Assembly: GCF_000264905.1 (NCBI RefSeq)
Contig: NW_006763140.1
Span: 971,575 to 1,035,574, forward strand
DNA length: 64,000 bases
Direction of reading: 5' to 3'
Source of the DNA: Stereum hirsutum FP-91666 SS1
Lineage: Eukaryota > Basidiomycota > Agaricomycetes > Russulales > Stereaceae
The notes beneath the pieces were generated by a model, which was not told the DNA's origin, made no database searches, and worked only from the letters and a program-made list of their open reading frames with translations. Of the stretch, positions 35,568 through 47,866 are shown piece after piece; the stretch's first letter is position 1; every line of letters starts with the position of its first letter. Position numbers and translations under genes: made by a program.

Positions 35568-36569
35568 ATGTCCCTCGAATTTCCATGGTCAGAGCTAAAA
35601 GCGGAGACGCTCCGTCGCGCATGCCATGATTTAGGAGCGAGCGCGAGGAAGACAGGCTCGAGAGAGCTTGCTATCGAGTTTCTGAGGAAGGTGGAGACAA
35701 AAGGACGTGCGTTGTTGTTCCCTCCTACCCATTCTCACCGTGTTTCCCACTCCCTATTATCCAGGCTGAGATTGGCGAACAATCTGCTCCTTCTCGCCCC
35801 CACTCCTCGTTTGTTCATCATTGCATGCATTTACTGACGCGACATTGCTTTGCTTTTGCGTGTCATCTCCCCCTCATCATACCTCCATCGCTTGTAGTTG
35901 AGGTTGCCCTAAAAGAGCATGAAGCCGAAGTCGAAGCAGACACAACTGCGCCAAAACCACCTCGCGCGAAGCGTAGTCGACCCACGGACGATGAGAACGG
36001 CGACGAAACAACAGAACCCATCACAGAGGGTCGTCCAAAACGCAGCAAGGCAGTGGCAGCGGCGGCCGAGAAAGAAAAGGAGAAAGAGACGGCTCCAACG
36101 GGGAGGCGAGGGAGGAAGAAGGCGGAGGTGTCGGTCCCGCCTGTGAGCAAGAAGGGGAGGGGCCGACCAAAGAAGGTGAAGGATTCCGAGGCTGAGGACG
36201 CAGAAGATAAAGAGGACATTGAGAAAGAAGAGGAGAAGGAAGGTGTGAATGGCGGTGTGAATGGTCTGTCGCTGGCCGAGAATGGGTCGGGCGGAGATGC
36301 TGAGATGGAGGATGGAGAGGCCGACGCAGAGGGCGAAGCAGATGCAGAGGGTGAGCCGGATGGTGAGTATGAAGCTGCTGGCGTCTTCACGAAGGAGACA
36401 GCGACAGAAGGCCTTGTGCCGATGAATTCATTGGATGCTGGTATGTGACGCTTTCCTGTTATGCTCGAAAGACCACAGGCTTATCTTTTAAATAGCAGGA
36501 CCTATCGAGGGAGTAGAGATCACTACGACTACGGTCATCGAGACTGTCGAGACTGCTACCACCGCATAA
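35568..36569 (+). CDS. Nuclear AT-hook protein with SAP-like N-terminus
   Basis: No named family recognised. The first exon encodes FPWSELKAETLRRACHDLG and KTGSRELAIEFLRKVE, a helix-loop-helix reminiscent of a SAP DNA-binding domain. After a 190-bp intron (35708-35897) the protein becomes charged. A GRGRPKK AT-hook core sits near the middle, with a weaker EGRPKRSK. Lys/Glu-rich and acidic tracts (KEDIEKEEEKEG, EGEADAEGEADAEG) follow. The last exon, after intron 36441-36498, ends in a Thr-rich tail. Predicted role is binding AT-rich DNA in chromatin. The acidic and basic low-complexity parts are likely disordered. The SAP match is weak and is inference. Confidence 0.7.
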
Positions 36570-37410
36570 ATCGCAGTTGAATCGTTCTCCTCCGGCTAGG
36601 AGATCTTTGCTCAACTTCGATACATGAAATGGGCATCCATCGGCTGCCTTGCCTTTCGAACTTTTCTCTGTTCTTTGTTTCTCACATGGGCTACCGCTGT
36701 CACGAATGTCGTTCTGGTTGCCATCCTGCTTACCCTCTCTTCCTCGCTCGAATTGCACGTTACGAACTGCACACGTACTTTACATCGTTTTTGATAGTGC
36801 ACTGTGTAATTATTCCGTTCCATCTTTGCATGAAATCGCCAACGCCAATACGCTATAGACTCAAATTCTCCCTGCAGTAGTGACCCATATCACGACGTAC
36901 AACGTATCACATGTCAACGTTCTCTTCTAGAGTTGAGAGCCGTTCCGTTTCTGGGTGTGATCCACTTATTCACCCACTACAGCTCGGTTGAGCGAAGATT
37001 CGAGCTTATGCTTATCAGTATTATCAGCCTTTGAAATCGAGCATCTCGAGACGAAGGGACTTATATATGGTCGTTGTCCGTTGTGTTGACTTTCCTGCAG
37101 ACCGTTAGTCTCTGAAGCAGACCTCACCCAAGCAGACCGTGTCTAGATCTTGTCTGAATAATTCTCTGCTCCCCCCGGTCCTTACCGTCGTACGCAGAAC
37201 TTCGAGAACGTGAGTGCGCCACAGTCTCCAAGCCGTGTCGGGTTGTGTGGCGCTTGGCACCTTCTAGACCTTTATCTTTCTTACTACCACCATCGTGACC
37301 TTGCATATGATCGTCAACATGAACTCGCACGCATCCATCGTCGCCTTCTGCAATCTGACCATCTCCATCCTCCTTAGAATCCTCACTAACAGCAAGTTAA
37401 ACCAAACACC
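36570..37410. other. Intergenic stretch
   Basis: Spacer of about 840 bp; nothing coding supported. It holds the 3' UTR of the AT-hook gene and the promoter of the PhyH gene. Confidence 0.5.
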
Positions 37411-38704
37411 ATGATACTCGACCCGTCCCTCAAATCTTCTTTCGATGACCAAGGCTTCGTCATAATCCCTGCCTCCTCGCCTTCCTCCCTCATACCATCC
37501 TCCGACCCAGACCTCCTACAAGCTCTACGCGATGCCTCTGGGACGATTATTAAGAAAACTAGAAGTGGAGAGTGGCCGCATAGGAGGGTCGTGGGGAAAC
37601 AGTTCCCGCCGTTTGGGAATGATAGTCCTGATAGTTGGGGGGTGCAGCACGTTATGCATCCGGATCTAGGGGAGGAAGGGAGGGTTCTGGCGCAGTGGTA
37701 TACTTCGGAAGCGGTATGTTGCTCTGGCCGTTTAGTTGTGGTGAACAGTCAAGTTCAAGGATCATGGATCGATGTGTAGGTGAGGGATGTCGTAAAGGGA
37801 TTGTTGAAGTGTAGCGATGAAGAATTGCAGATGGGTAGGTGTATATTTCTGGGTTCATATTGCATTCACGGATGGAGCTAAGAGTTTCAATTACCACAGA
37901 ACTTTTCAACCTGTTGATCAACCCAGAGTCGCATGAGTTCGCTTTGAGGTGGCACCGAGATGATGTGAAGGGCACGGCCACTGAGGAGGAGGAAATCGAA
38001 GCTCTCACCATCTGGCATTATGGGGTATGCATCCTCACTTCCATAGATCGTAGTCCTTCATGTATCCTCACGCTAATTCTGCCTTAAATAACCGCAGGTT
38101 CAATGGAACACGTATGTGCAGTCCTTTTGCTCCGCCGCGAGCATCATAATGTCCTAAGTTTGTCGCTGGGAACAGGGCTCTTTATGAAGACTCGTGCCTG
38201 TTCGTCGTTCCGGGATCGCACAAGGTTCCCCGAACGCCTGAGCAGCGAGCTCAGTCTACGGGCCTTGAAGCTCCCGAGGACCCTAACATTATGCCCGGAG
38301 CGGTCTCTGTGACACTCTATCGTGCGTCGCTCGTTTTAATCAAACTCGTAAACAAATGCTCACACACCTTGGCCATTAACATCGAACCCGTTTACGCCGT
38401 CTCCCTTTGTCTTGCGATCTACACAGCCGGTGATACTGTCTTCTACAACAATAACATCCTTCACACCGGCATCTACAATCATCGTGCCACCCGCGCCACA
38501 TTGCATGCCTCAGTAGGCGATACTCGCGGTGGGTCCACTCGCGCCCGGAACGTTCTGCAGCATGGGCTAGAATGGATGGAGAAGGATGAAAGGTTCAAAA
38601 ATGGTTTGAGTGATGAGGGAAAGAAGATGCTGGATAGGTTGATCACCATGAAGCATGCTGTGGGGAATGGGAATGGGAAGGTCGTCTATTCGCAGGATGG
38701 GTAA
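37411..38704 (+). CDS. Phytanoyl-CoA dioxygenase (PhyH) family oxygenase
   Basis: An Fe(II)/2-oxoglutarate-dependent hydroxylase family. The metal-binding HxD appears in RWHRDDV, and the distal His fits the NNILHTGIYNH segment. The 2-oxoglutarate-binding Arg is probably one of HRATRATLH. The protein begins MILDPSLKSSFDDQGFVIIP, an N-terminal block usual for PhyH-type proteins. Exons join through several short introns; one splits the Glu codon in QM|ELFNLLINP. A VQWNT exon and an ALYEDSCLFVVPGSHK exon give the conserved PGSHK block. The product is about 310 residues, normal for the family. Substrate unknown; fungal members act on lipids or on meroterpenoids and alkaloids. Confidence 0.85.
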
Positions 38705-39489
38705 AGTGTAAGTGCAGAGATGGAACTTTTTATCCGCAGAGTTTGCATCTTTTTTTCCGTCGCTCTTTTGTCTGCCTACGGCTACTGCGATCTGGTGCCA
38801 CACTATCGACCATCAGCTGGGTTTCAATTTGGGCGCGTCTCCCGCTGTCTCCCGCTGTCTCCCGTGAGAATCGGACTTTGAACGTACGCCTCCTTGCCTC
38901 GTGGTGACCTTTGTTGAAATTGTTCTTGCTCTTGTTCTCTGTTTTGCAGGCTGCAGCTGCGTGTTATGGTATCATTAGCGCGATCGCCTCCTCGGTGCCT
39001 GGTCACTCAATCACTGTATCCACGATTGTACCGAGACCTCAAATTCCACAGAGGTTTTGGTCAAATGGGGCCGTCCAATACTTGCCCACCCGGCATGTCA
39101 GAACGTCCGCCTTTCCTGAAAACTCGCAAAGTAGTTAGCTTCGAGCTCATTTCAGAAAGTTACGAGCCTTTCATATTTATACAAGAGCAGCTTCAATGCC
39201 ACATCTCCATTCGTGGCGGTCTTAGCTTCATGCTGCGTTTCGAAACGCACGATCGCCTCGGCTTCTGTCTTGCTCTTGTCTCGCAGCGCGTCGAGGGCTT
39301 GATTCGGGAAGATCTCCGCTGAGCGGCGTCTGAGATCTCTATTTGGATTTGCTCTTACTATCCTTCCACTTGGTATTGGTTTCAGATTGATATCGACCAT
39401 GGCGCTCGCGGGGAGTGGCTCCCGCGAACCTTGTTTAAAGGTCTTTTCTTTATGCCCTGCCGCCTCCCAGCGCGATCCTCTTTCCACCC
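38705..39489. other. Intergenic stretch with a 10-bp tandem repeat
   Basis: About 780 bp. GTCTCCCGCT is repeated nearly three times at 38837-38866. A plus-strand ORF (38966-39322) lacks an identifiable domain. Confidence 0.45.
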
Positions 39490-41569
39490 ATGTCATCTCT
39501 AATCCCTTGGACATTCACCACCGATAGTCTTCGGCAGGGCATCCTACCATGGGGCATCGCATTCGCAGGTTATCTCGCCTTGGTAAGGTGTTTTCGATGG
39601 AGGAGATACAACGCGTTGCACCGGAAGTATAATGGCAGGGACCCAGCGACACTCACCCCGATCGAGGCGCAGGAGATCATGTTGCTGTCTTTCTTTTATG
39701 ATATGCCCAACCTCTCGACGTATTCGTTGTCATTTGCGCTGTTCAAGACGTACGGAATTGTGAGCCAATCTTGCATCGTGTCTTCCCCTGATATCTGAGT
39801 TTATGATTTCAAGACTGACCAACTCCGCTGTCAATTATAGCCCACTATATCGGACCTCTTGCGCAAGACGGGAGAGCTCAGCGGGAGCGGTACGGTGTCG
39901 AAGCGTTATGCCGATGTGAGTGAATCCATTAACAGCTAGAAATATTAGCTGTCGATCTAACTCACATCCACTTCTATCTCCCACAGACCGAAATTCTAAT
40001 CGGTTCGTCGAACCCTCATGACTCCTACCGACCCAGATAGGAAATCCTGATAATCGGTACAGGTACCTACATGAAATGTCCAGTCGTCTCGGGTTCCCTT
40101 GGGACCAGTCGTGATGAAGCTCAGGCTGGCACCAGCGGTAAACAGGATGATCCACGCGGCGCAATTGCGCTCGCCCGGATGAACTGGCTGCATAACAAGT
40201 ACAACATCGTCAGTTCGATCTCACCTCTCTGCATCTTCCAACCTGAGGTGACGGTTCATCTTCCAGAGCAATGAAGACTACCTCTATACGATGGCCTTAT
40301 TCGTCTTGGAGCCACCTGTAAGCCATATATCTAAAAGGGCCAGGCCAAGACTTGATTTTTTTTTTCGAAACAATCCTCTCGCAGAAATGGGCAGCCCTTT
40401 GGGGGTGGCGCGCTCTCTCACCCCTTGAGTGTCAGGTAAGCTCATCGTCAGAGCCTCCTGTTCATCGCCGGACGTGAGACTGACAATCTATTTCAGGCTT
40501 TCTTTGTCTTCTGGCGCGACATTGGTCATCACATGGGGTTGACGGATATTCCTTCCACGTTGGACGAGCTGAAGGACTGGAGCGAGGTACGCCCTACTGT
40601 ATCCTTTCTGTCATACTGCCAGGTCTCGGTCGCGGAGTGACGCTGATGATTTTCTATGCTGACACAGGCGTATGAGAAGGAGACCATGGTTCCAGCTCAA
40701 TCTAATCACGACGTAGCCGTCGCCACTACTGAAGAACTTCTTGACATGATCCCGAACATCTTCGGCCTCAAGAACTTTGGAAGACGTGTGACATTTTCTC
40801 TGTTGGAGGAAAGAGTACGGGTCGCTATGATGTGTGTATTTCCTCTCGATCGGTAGTCTCGTCAATAATCTCAACCCGTACCACACATACGTCTAGGTTT
40901 CCGGAACAGCCTCGCATCATCCACGCTTTCGTCTACTTCTCTTTGACCGCAGTATCCGTCTTCCAACACTACCTCTGCCTCCCACGCATCAAACCTCGCG
41001 TGCTCATTCCGGACGACGCAGATGCAGAATTGCCTAAGGAAGGCTCTCTTCCCCGTATGCACCCGACCTGGTGAGTGGCACCCGGTATCCCCGATCTTCT
41101 CAACCGCACAGTTTCAAGGAGTGCTGTATTAATTCCAAAATACCTCCGACACGCCAGGTTTGCTGCTAGACCATGGTATAAGCCTGAGCCCAAGGGAATC
41201 TGGAAACTCGTGGAAAAAATATCCGTCTCTGTGGGTCTAATAAAACCCAATGCGGTTCCAGGTCCGGAGCTGAGGTCTCAAGGGTTCCGGCTGGAAGAGA
41301 TTGTACGTTGTGTCTCGTTCCACGATCCCTCCTCTCGCACACTATCACTCATCATGAAACAATCTTATTGTCACGACAGGGCCCTTTGAGATTTGAGCAG
41401 CGTAAGTCCCTTCACCTTCACTCGTCCTGCTGAATGTGCTCCATCGTGTTGACGCTGGTTGAAAATAGATGGTCATGAAGAAGTCATGCGTTTGGCGGAG
41501 GGGATTCACGGGTGTCCTATATCTGGACCATGGGCTATACCGCCACAATCACAGCACGCTAAGGCTTAA
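39490..41569 (+). CDS. ER-bound oxygenase, mpaB-like (DUF2236)
   Basis: The family includes MpaB', an ER-bound oxygenase of the mycophenolic acid pathway, and is related in fold to the rubber oxygenase Lcp. The N-terminus has a hydrophobic stretch (LPWGIAFAGYLALV) that may anchor it. Family blocks seen are LLSFFYDMPNLSTYSLSF, ARMNWLHNKYNI (the conserved WLHNKY with the candidate metal/haem His), EDYLYTMALFVLEP, FFVFWRDIGHHMGL and LEEIGPLRFE near the C-terminus. It is about 450-500 residues in roughly nine exons and ends HAKA before TAA at 41567-41569. It lies upstream of the second P450 on the same strand. Its substrate is unknown. Confidence 0.85.
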
Positions 41570-42974
41570 TCATTGTAGTGAGGGACAATGTCCCATTCTT
41601 GATATGTGCGTACTTTGCGGTCTCTTTAGCTTGCCAAGCATCTGCTCATATACCATCGTGAGAATAGACTATTTCTACCACAAATCTGTATCGATCCCGC
41701 TCTGATAATTTCGATGAGATTTCTCGTGTGAATTGGCGGGTCTTCCCAGAAATTTATCAGGACAGGTATAACTCTCAAGCGTTCAGACTAAGCTAGCTAA
41801 TCCGTGAGATCAAACTCAACACCGCGGCCATCCGATAGACAAGGCAGTGAGCGAGCGCAGATAGCTTCTGCTAGCATGGAAAACTGACCACTAACCGATA
41901 TATTTGCTAGTTGAGTATATATGGTCAGAAAACGAGCTGTTCGTTCGCACTACACACCCCGCCATTCGCTTCTGCCGTTGCTTCTGACGGGCATCATATT
42001 TGCCTCAAGTTTGATCATTTCTCAGGCATGTCACTTTCGGTTCTGTGGAACGCTCTTCCTGAATGGTAATGGAGTAGCCTTGAGCACGAGTTCTAGGTTT
42101 GAGTGTGAGCTAACTTACACGGCCTTAGATCAGTTAGAGACAGAGATAGAAATAAGAGCACCGAAGTCGTCAGAGGGCTCACGACGAGAAGGCAAGAGGG
42201 GATGAAGTGGAGAACGTCGGAGTAATATGCGGGCAGCATCGGTCCAGTACGTCTAGTTTCATTTAATCAAGCCATTCACGGACCATTTTGCTGAGCTATT
42301 AGCTAATAGAAGGATGTTGTTACCGTAGGTCTTCCTTTTAAGCTACTGAATACACTGGAGCATCATGTTGCTCCGTGTACTATTCCATTCTCGTACTTTA
42401 TTGCACCATCGTGATAGATGCACAATTGGTATGATAAGTAATCCTCTTTGTCGTAGGCTCTCTTCTTGCATGGCTATCAGCCCGAGATGCTTCTGCAACC
42501 GTGTCATGGTAAGTATCTCACTTCCTGCTTATAGCAGTGGATTCCTTGAAATATCGAGTTTGTCGTTGACGCATTCATTCTAGTGACATCAACTGCACAC
42601 TACCATCATCCTCGTGTCATCGGGTCTTGCCTCCAATCGCAAGGCTGATAGGACGCGCGCTACATCAGCGGTCTCTATATGAGCTCCATATCCACCAACG
42701 ACGTGATGAACAGAAGTCGTGTTCTTATCCCGTGGGCCCCTCGACTGGTCTCCACAATACTCTATTTCGAGGGATCAGAGCTCTCCAGCTTGGCGTTACT
42801 GTCATCTACTTATACCGGTCCACCCGCGATTACGATGACTACCTTAAAAACCTTGCTCTCATCCCTGGGTTTGTTTTTTTTAAATCCCGGCCCTGTTCTT
42901 GCGCTATACCTCCCGAAAACAGCATTGATTGTCAGCTATATACCTGCCTGCGGTCTCTATCACTTCCGAGTACC
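41570..42974. other. Intergenic stretch, promoter of P450 paralog 2
   Basis: About 1.4 kb. ORFs at 41921 and 42627 are short, lack domains and are not called. TATATA-like sequence lies about 40 bp before the P450 ATG. Confidence 0.45.
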
Positions 42975-45430
42975 ATGTTTCATACTGTCCTGTTCGGACT
43001 GGCTGCTCTACCTGTTTTGAGTGTCATGTCCGTGTTGTTGAAAGCCGTGAGGCATTGGTCCAGACAGGCTCACCTGCGTGCTTTTCCCGGACCGCCGCGG
43101 ACATCGCTTATTGCTGGTGAGCACCCCACCGCGATTTGAGACTATTGAGAGCTGACGAAGCGGTCTCTAATTAATATAGGCAACCTGAACCAATTATTCG
43201 ACCTAGATGCATGGGAATTCCAAAAAGAAATCGCATCGCATGGGAGGATTGTTCGTATATGCGGTTTATTTGGCGTACTTCTCATTTTCTTCTTTTCTTT
43301 TCTGCCACTGACGTCTCCTTTGTGATAGGATACGCAGTTGCATATCAGTGATCCAAAGGCATTACACCATATCCTGATCAAAGAACAGGATGTCTACGAC
43401 GAGTCGGATATGTTCGTCATGTAGGTCCCGTTGTTTCCGTTTGTGTGGTCTGGGTACATAATCTAACCCAGTTCTTCCTTTCACACGAACAGGTCAAACA
43501 ACCTCTTTTTTGGACCAGGCCTTCTTTCCACGCGTGGTGAGCATCATCGACGACAGAGAAAACTTCTCAACCCCGTATTCTCGACCAAGCATATGAAAAG
43601 CATGGTGCCTATATTCTACACAATCACACACCAAGTACAGTGGTCATTCTCCTTTACATTTCAGACTGTCTCATTGAGCAACTGTGCTCTTGTAGCTCTG
43701 TGATGTTTTGACGAGAAAGGTCAGCGATGGCACCCAAAGACTTGATATTCTCGACTGGATGACTCGTTTGGCACTGGAGGCTGTCGGTCAAGGAGGTCTA
43801 GGATATTCCTTTGAGTCCCTCAACGAGGAGTCATCTAACAACTTCGGCAATGCGATGAAGGGTTTTATGTCTGTATGGTCATTAGCGTATATTCCTCTCG
43901 ATTACACGACACTGACAAAAACCCTTCAATTCGAACCAGACCTACCGTGGCTTCCCTTCAGCTTCTCCGCCAACTGGTCCCATGGTTCCACGACGTTGGG
44001 CCTCCTAGCGTCCGTCGTTGGATAGCGAAGAATATTCCAATCAAGAGACTCAATCGCGCAGTACGATTGACGGATGTTATGGATGAAATGTCGAGAGAGA
44101 TATTGGACTCGAAGAAGGCTGCGTTAAAAGAAGGCGACGATGCGATCATGCATCAGGTTGGAGAGGGCAAAGATATCTTGAGTATCCTCAGTGGGTCCAT
44201 TCACCCTGACATTTTCGGGCTCTAGTTGATTTATGACGGATAGTGAAAGCGAATATGGAGGTCGCTGAGGAGGACCGCTTGCCTGAGTCGGAGATCATAG
44301 CTCAGATGTCGTACGTCCTGATTCGCTCTGAGCTCTCTCCTCTCCACATAGCTAAACTGGGGGAATATCATAGCACCCTCATCTTTGCGGCAATGGACAC
44401 AACGTCCAGCGCAATGGCCAGGATCATCCATATGCTTGCCGAGAATCAAGAAGCTCAGGAGAAGTTGCGTGAGGAGCTCATCAAAGCGCGTCAAGTGGCA
44501 GAAGGTGACTTAGATTATGACAGTTTGCTTGAACTGCCGTATCTGGACGCCGTCTGTCGCGAGACTCTTCGCCTGTGAGCCACTTACGCTGTTTTCAATT
44601 CAAATGGACTTCCTCATCTAGGGTGTATCATACGCAGACATCCTCCCTTCCTTCAAATGTTCCGAACGTGCGCCGCTTTATGTCCTACTATGTATGACGC
44701 TGGTTAATGAAGGACCCTTGTCCCTTGATTCATCTGCCTACAGAACACAACAAGACGCCATCCTTCCCATTGGACCCGTCAATACTAAGAAAGAGACCGC
44801 AGTTTTCATCCCAAAAAATACTACAGTCATCGTCGGTATCAAAGCCCTCAATTGTGACCAGGCGATCTGGGGCTCAACAGCTAATGAGTGGATTCCCGAA
44901 CGGTGGCTTTCTCCTCTTCCTGAAACTGTGACAAGTGCTGGAATCCCTGGAGTATACTCAAACATGTACGTATGGACCCTTCTTGGGCTTTACGTGCCAA
45001 CGTGTAACTCTTATTACACCCGAGAAGGTTCATTGCTGACTGTAGAGCGAATGTTTAGGTTGACATTCTTGGCAGGCAGCAGGGCCTGCATGTAAGTGCG
45101 ACACTGATTGGTTTTTCGGACATATAAATTGTTGATATCTATATTCGGTTCTCTCGCGCTATATCACAGTGGTTTCAAGTTCTCCGAGTTGGAGATGAGT
45201 ACGTGTTTTTATTGTACCGCTTTTAGGTGCTCGCTCACCTGTGCATCCCAATTGACATTGTAGAAATCGCCCTCTGCCTCTTGGTCTCAACCTTCCGCTT
45301 CTCTCCCTCTGAGACTAAATATTCTTTCAAGTCGACCAATATTGTCACACCCATGGTCAACGGGAAGTCTTGTATGCCGCTCAATGTTTCATTGGCGCGA
45401 GCCACATCTCAACCATTTTCCTCTTCTTGA
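42975..45430 (+). CDS. Cytochrome P450 monooxygenase (paralog 2)
   Basis: Same family as the P450 at 1582, with the same exon pattern: 13 exons, and intron phases match. Seen features are a hydrophobic N-terminal anchor, then PGPPRTS; DPKALHHILIKEQD; AAMDTTSSAM of the I helix; ETLR for the ExxR motif; PERW; and the haem loop FLAGSRACIG. Introns include 43117-43179, 43275-43328, 43635-43695, 43869-43939, 44191-44243, 44311-44373, 44575-44637, 44668-44743, 44966-45058, 45092-45169 and 45199-45263; the third is about 43421-43493. The C-terminal tail ends SLARATSQPFSSS, a few residues longer than paralog 1. The haem loop keeps FxxGxRxCxG, so it should be active. The two copies lie about 41 kb apart on the same strand. 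Confidence 0.92.
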
Positions 45431-45680
45431 GATTTTATTGCGGGCTTGCATACAACCATGTTGAAAAAGTTACATGGAACTTTTTTCTTGACGGACCATA
45501 CACACGCCCTATCTTACACCAAGTCTCACCAACCTCCTATTGTTTACCCGTAGATATTGTGCGAATTCCAGCTACCTTTGTAGGTCCTTGTATATATAGT
45601 GGTCTGGTTACAACAAGATACGCCAGATGAGTCCCGACCCTCATGGGCTTGCCTTTGTGTAGACCCAATGTCCGCGAAGT

Positions 45681-47412
45681 TCAGATCGCTGAAGGACGGT
45701 AAACAACGAGGTACATGGGCCGTATCGCGTCATTCTAAATCACAACGTCAGGATAGCACGATCGATTTCTGCAGTTCTCACTTACATCATACACCACACA
45801 CTCATCATAGTTGAGGTCGCCACCCGGTACGCCCGTAACAGACTCGTATCCTGCCGGAGGCTATATGACCAAATATTCAGTTACCAGAGAGCCGTTGAGT
45901 GGCAGATTCGTTACCTGTTGTAGGGTTGGATCATTTCTCACGAGTTCCAGGCTACGTCCTAGGATTACTGCGTTCAGAAGCATCGTGCGGTACGGTGAAT
46001 CACCGAAGTCATTGGCATAACTGTCCGCCTACGGGAAAAAAATTATATTCAGATGGGTGGCCCGGATGTATCAGATCTCTCAGGCTGAACGCCAGTACCT
46101 TGGAGGACGTCGATGACGTGTATACCCCCTTTCCAAATCGACCCCAGCCAGTTTTTGTACCAGACTTCCAGACGTCGAAATTTGTCTGGATAGATAAGAA
46201 CAGATGTATGATCGTCAGTCGACTCGGACTGGATACGGACGTTTCTCAAAAAGAGGAGACAAACCTCGATGATCCGGCACAGTGAACATTGGGGATCATC
46301 ACAAATAATACCCACTGAGTGATCCTCTCCGAGACGGCATTTCCGAGTGGTTCCATGCCATCGTCTACGCGCATTGCCATTGATGCAAGCAGAGGCCTGT
46401 GTGACCTGTTTCCTGAGACAGTGACAAATGTGAATTCGAAGGTCGAAGTAGTATAGCAGAAGAAACCAAGTGCACTTGTAGGCATTGTACCTATCCACAT
46501 AGACCTTCCTACCAAAGATCTTCCAGACCTGCTCGTAAAATGCATCAAAATCAGGAGGAGGACGTGCTACGAGCCTGAGAGTACAATAAAGCTACCTTTA
46601 TAACGGTGGGTGTTGGAGATCGGTGGCTCCAATCCTTGCAGAATCGTTCCTCTACTGTTGAGGAGCGAACAAGGTCAACCCGATAATCAGGTTTATCCCG
46701 CACCAGTAAGATGCCCACCGTCTCCGAAGACATCGTGACCATAGGGAATTTCGAGCATGATTGGGGCTAGAAATGAACACAAACCGATTGTTAAAATCGA
46801 AACGATATAGTAAATTTATGAATTGAGGGACGCATACCTCGGACGAAGACTCTAACTGCACATTCTTTGCACAAAACCTGTCGTATTGTGAGGCCATTGA
46901 ATTTTGGCAGAGGTATTATGCGGCATCTGTATATCCAATATACCAACTCATCATTGAGATTGCCATCCATTCGATATACAGGAAAGATGAACTCACCGCA
47001 AACAACACTGAAGAGGATGTTTATATTTATAGTGTTGCAGTAGTGCGTTGTGGTCAGGGAAATGACGGCTACAGTCCGTAAACACGCATTTCCTATGTTT
47101 CGTTCGAAAATGTTCTGCATATGCATCTACGTCCTGGTATCGAGGGACACCGTTCAGAGCCGGAGTTCCGTGACATAGCATACATATGAGATGGTTCTTG
47201 TGGATATGAAGGTGTAGTTCTTCAAGTGTCACAAAGCCTGAGCTGCACATGGACGAAAACGGACAGTAGAAACGGTCGCGATGACCTCTCCGGATACCAT
47301 CGACGCATGTTTCAAGACAGTTGGCGTGTATCTCGCCCTCCGACAGAGGGGCTTCGAGAGGGGAGTCAGACACGAAGCTGTTCCTGAGCAAGCTCCGAGC
47401 CACCGCGCTCAT
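45681..47412 (-). CDS. C2H2/C4 zinc-finger PARP-like ADP-ribosyltransferase (copy A)
   Basis: The first exon (ATG at 47412) encodes several Cys/His fingers: CLETCVDGIRRGH, FYCPFSSMC with HIHKNHLIC, KCVFTDCSRHF with LLQHYKYKH. A Cys-pair block follows (CLRCRIIPLP, LCKEC). The PARP-like catalytic half is spread over the downstream exons: RRWHGTTRKC (His at 46355-46357), GRFGKGVYTSSTSSK (Tyr at 46120-46122), PPAGYESVTG and NYDECVVYD (Glu at 45801-45803). This gives the H-Y-E triad of PARPs. The last exon encodes NDAIRPMYLVVY. The intron joining TPTVIK to VWKIFGRK is 67 bp and sits where an alternative 21-bp reading is impossible. Length is about 400 residues. The protein could mono- or poly-ADP-ribosylate targets; activity is inferred from the residues only. 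Confidence 0.78.
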
Positions 47413-47866
47413 GGATTCAAACCACTGGCAGTAAATTGAGTGGAGAAGGTAATGGAACGAAGATAGAGGGGATCAATGGGGGCAGTATGAGCTGATCTGG
47501 AGGGCTCGTGGGGGTGGGTCCTGACTCGGAACATTGAGAGATATCGAATTCGGAACGGAGGCTTGGAAAGTTCAGAGGCCAACCCAAGGCCAACCTGCCG
47601 GGGATTTCGCCATTTCCTCGGCCTCAATTGCACGCCACACTTCTCTACCGAGCCACACTTCAAGCTCAAGCATTCATGTATAATAGTTTCAACATGATTT
47701 TAGCAACACCAGATCACCAACAAGAGCGAGAGAAAGCCAGACACTTGATGATGCAAAATCATAAAACAAAGTAGAACACTAAACGGGCACAGGATTGTTA
47801 CACCACAGTTCAACTCAAGGCCGGACTCACTACAAGCAACCGCGAAGCTCCGAGTTAAAACCCAGT
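47413..47866. other. Spacer between the tandem PARP-like copies
   Basis: Promoter region of copy A and 3' side of copy B. A short ORF overlaps the start of copy A but begins with a non-ATG codon and is not called. Confidence 0.5.

Noticed and set aside
38966..39322. 118-codon plus-strand ORF upstream of the mpaB-like gene
   Set aside because: No domain, overlapping minus-strand ORF of similar length; likely 5' region.
41921..42205. 94-codon ORF with a hydrophobic stretch before P450 paralog 2
   Set aside because: Looks like a signal peptide at first, but the remainder is composition-biased and no splice partners were found.
46551..46742. Stop in frame within copy A of the PARP-like gene suggesting a pseudogene
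   Set aside because: A 67-bp phase-0 intron between TPTVIK and VWKIFGRK removes it, and copy B has an intron at the matching place.
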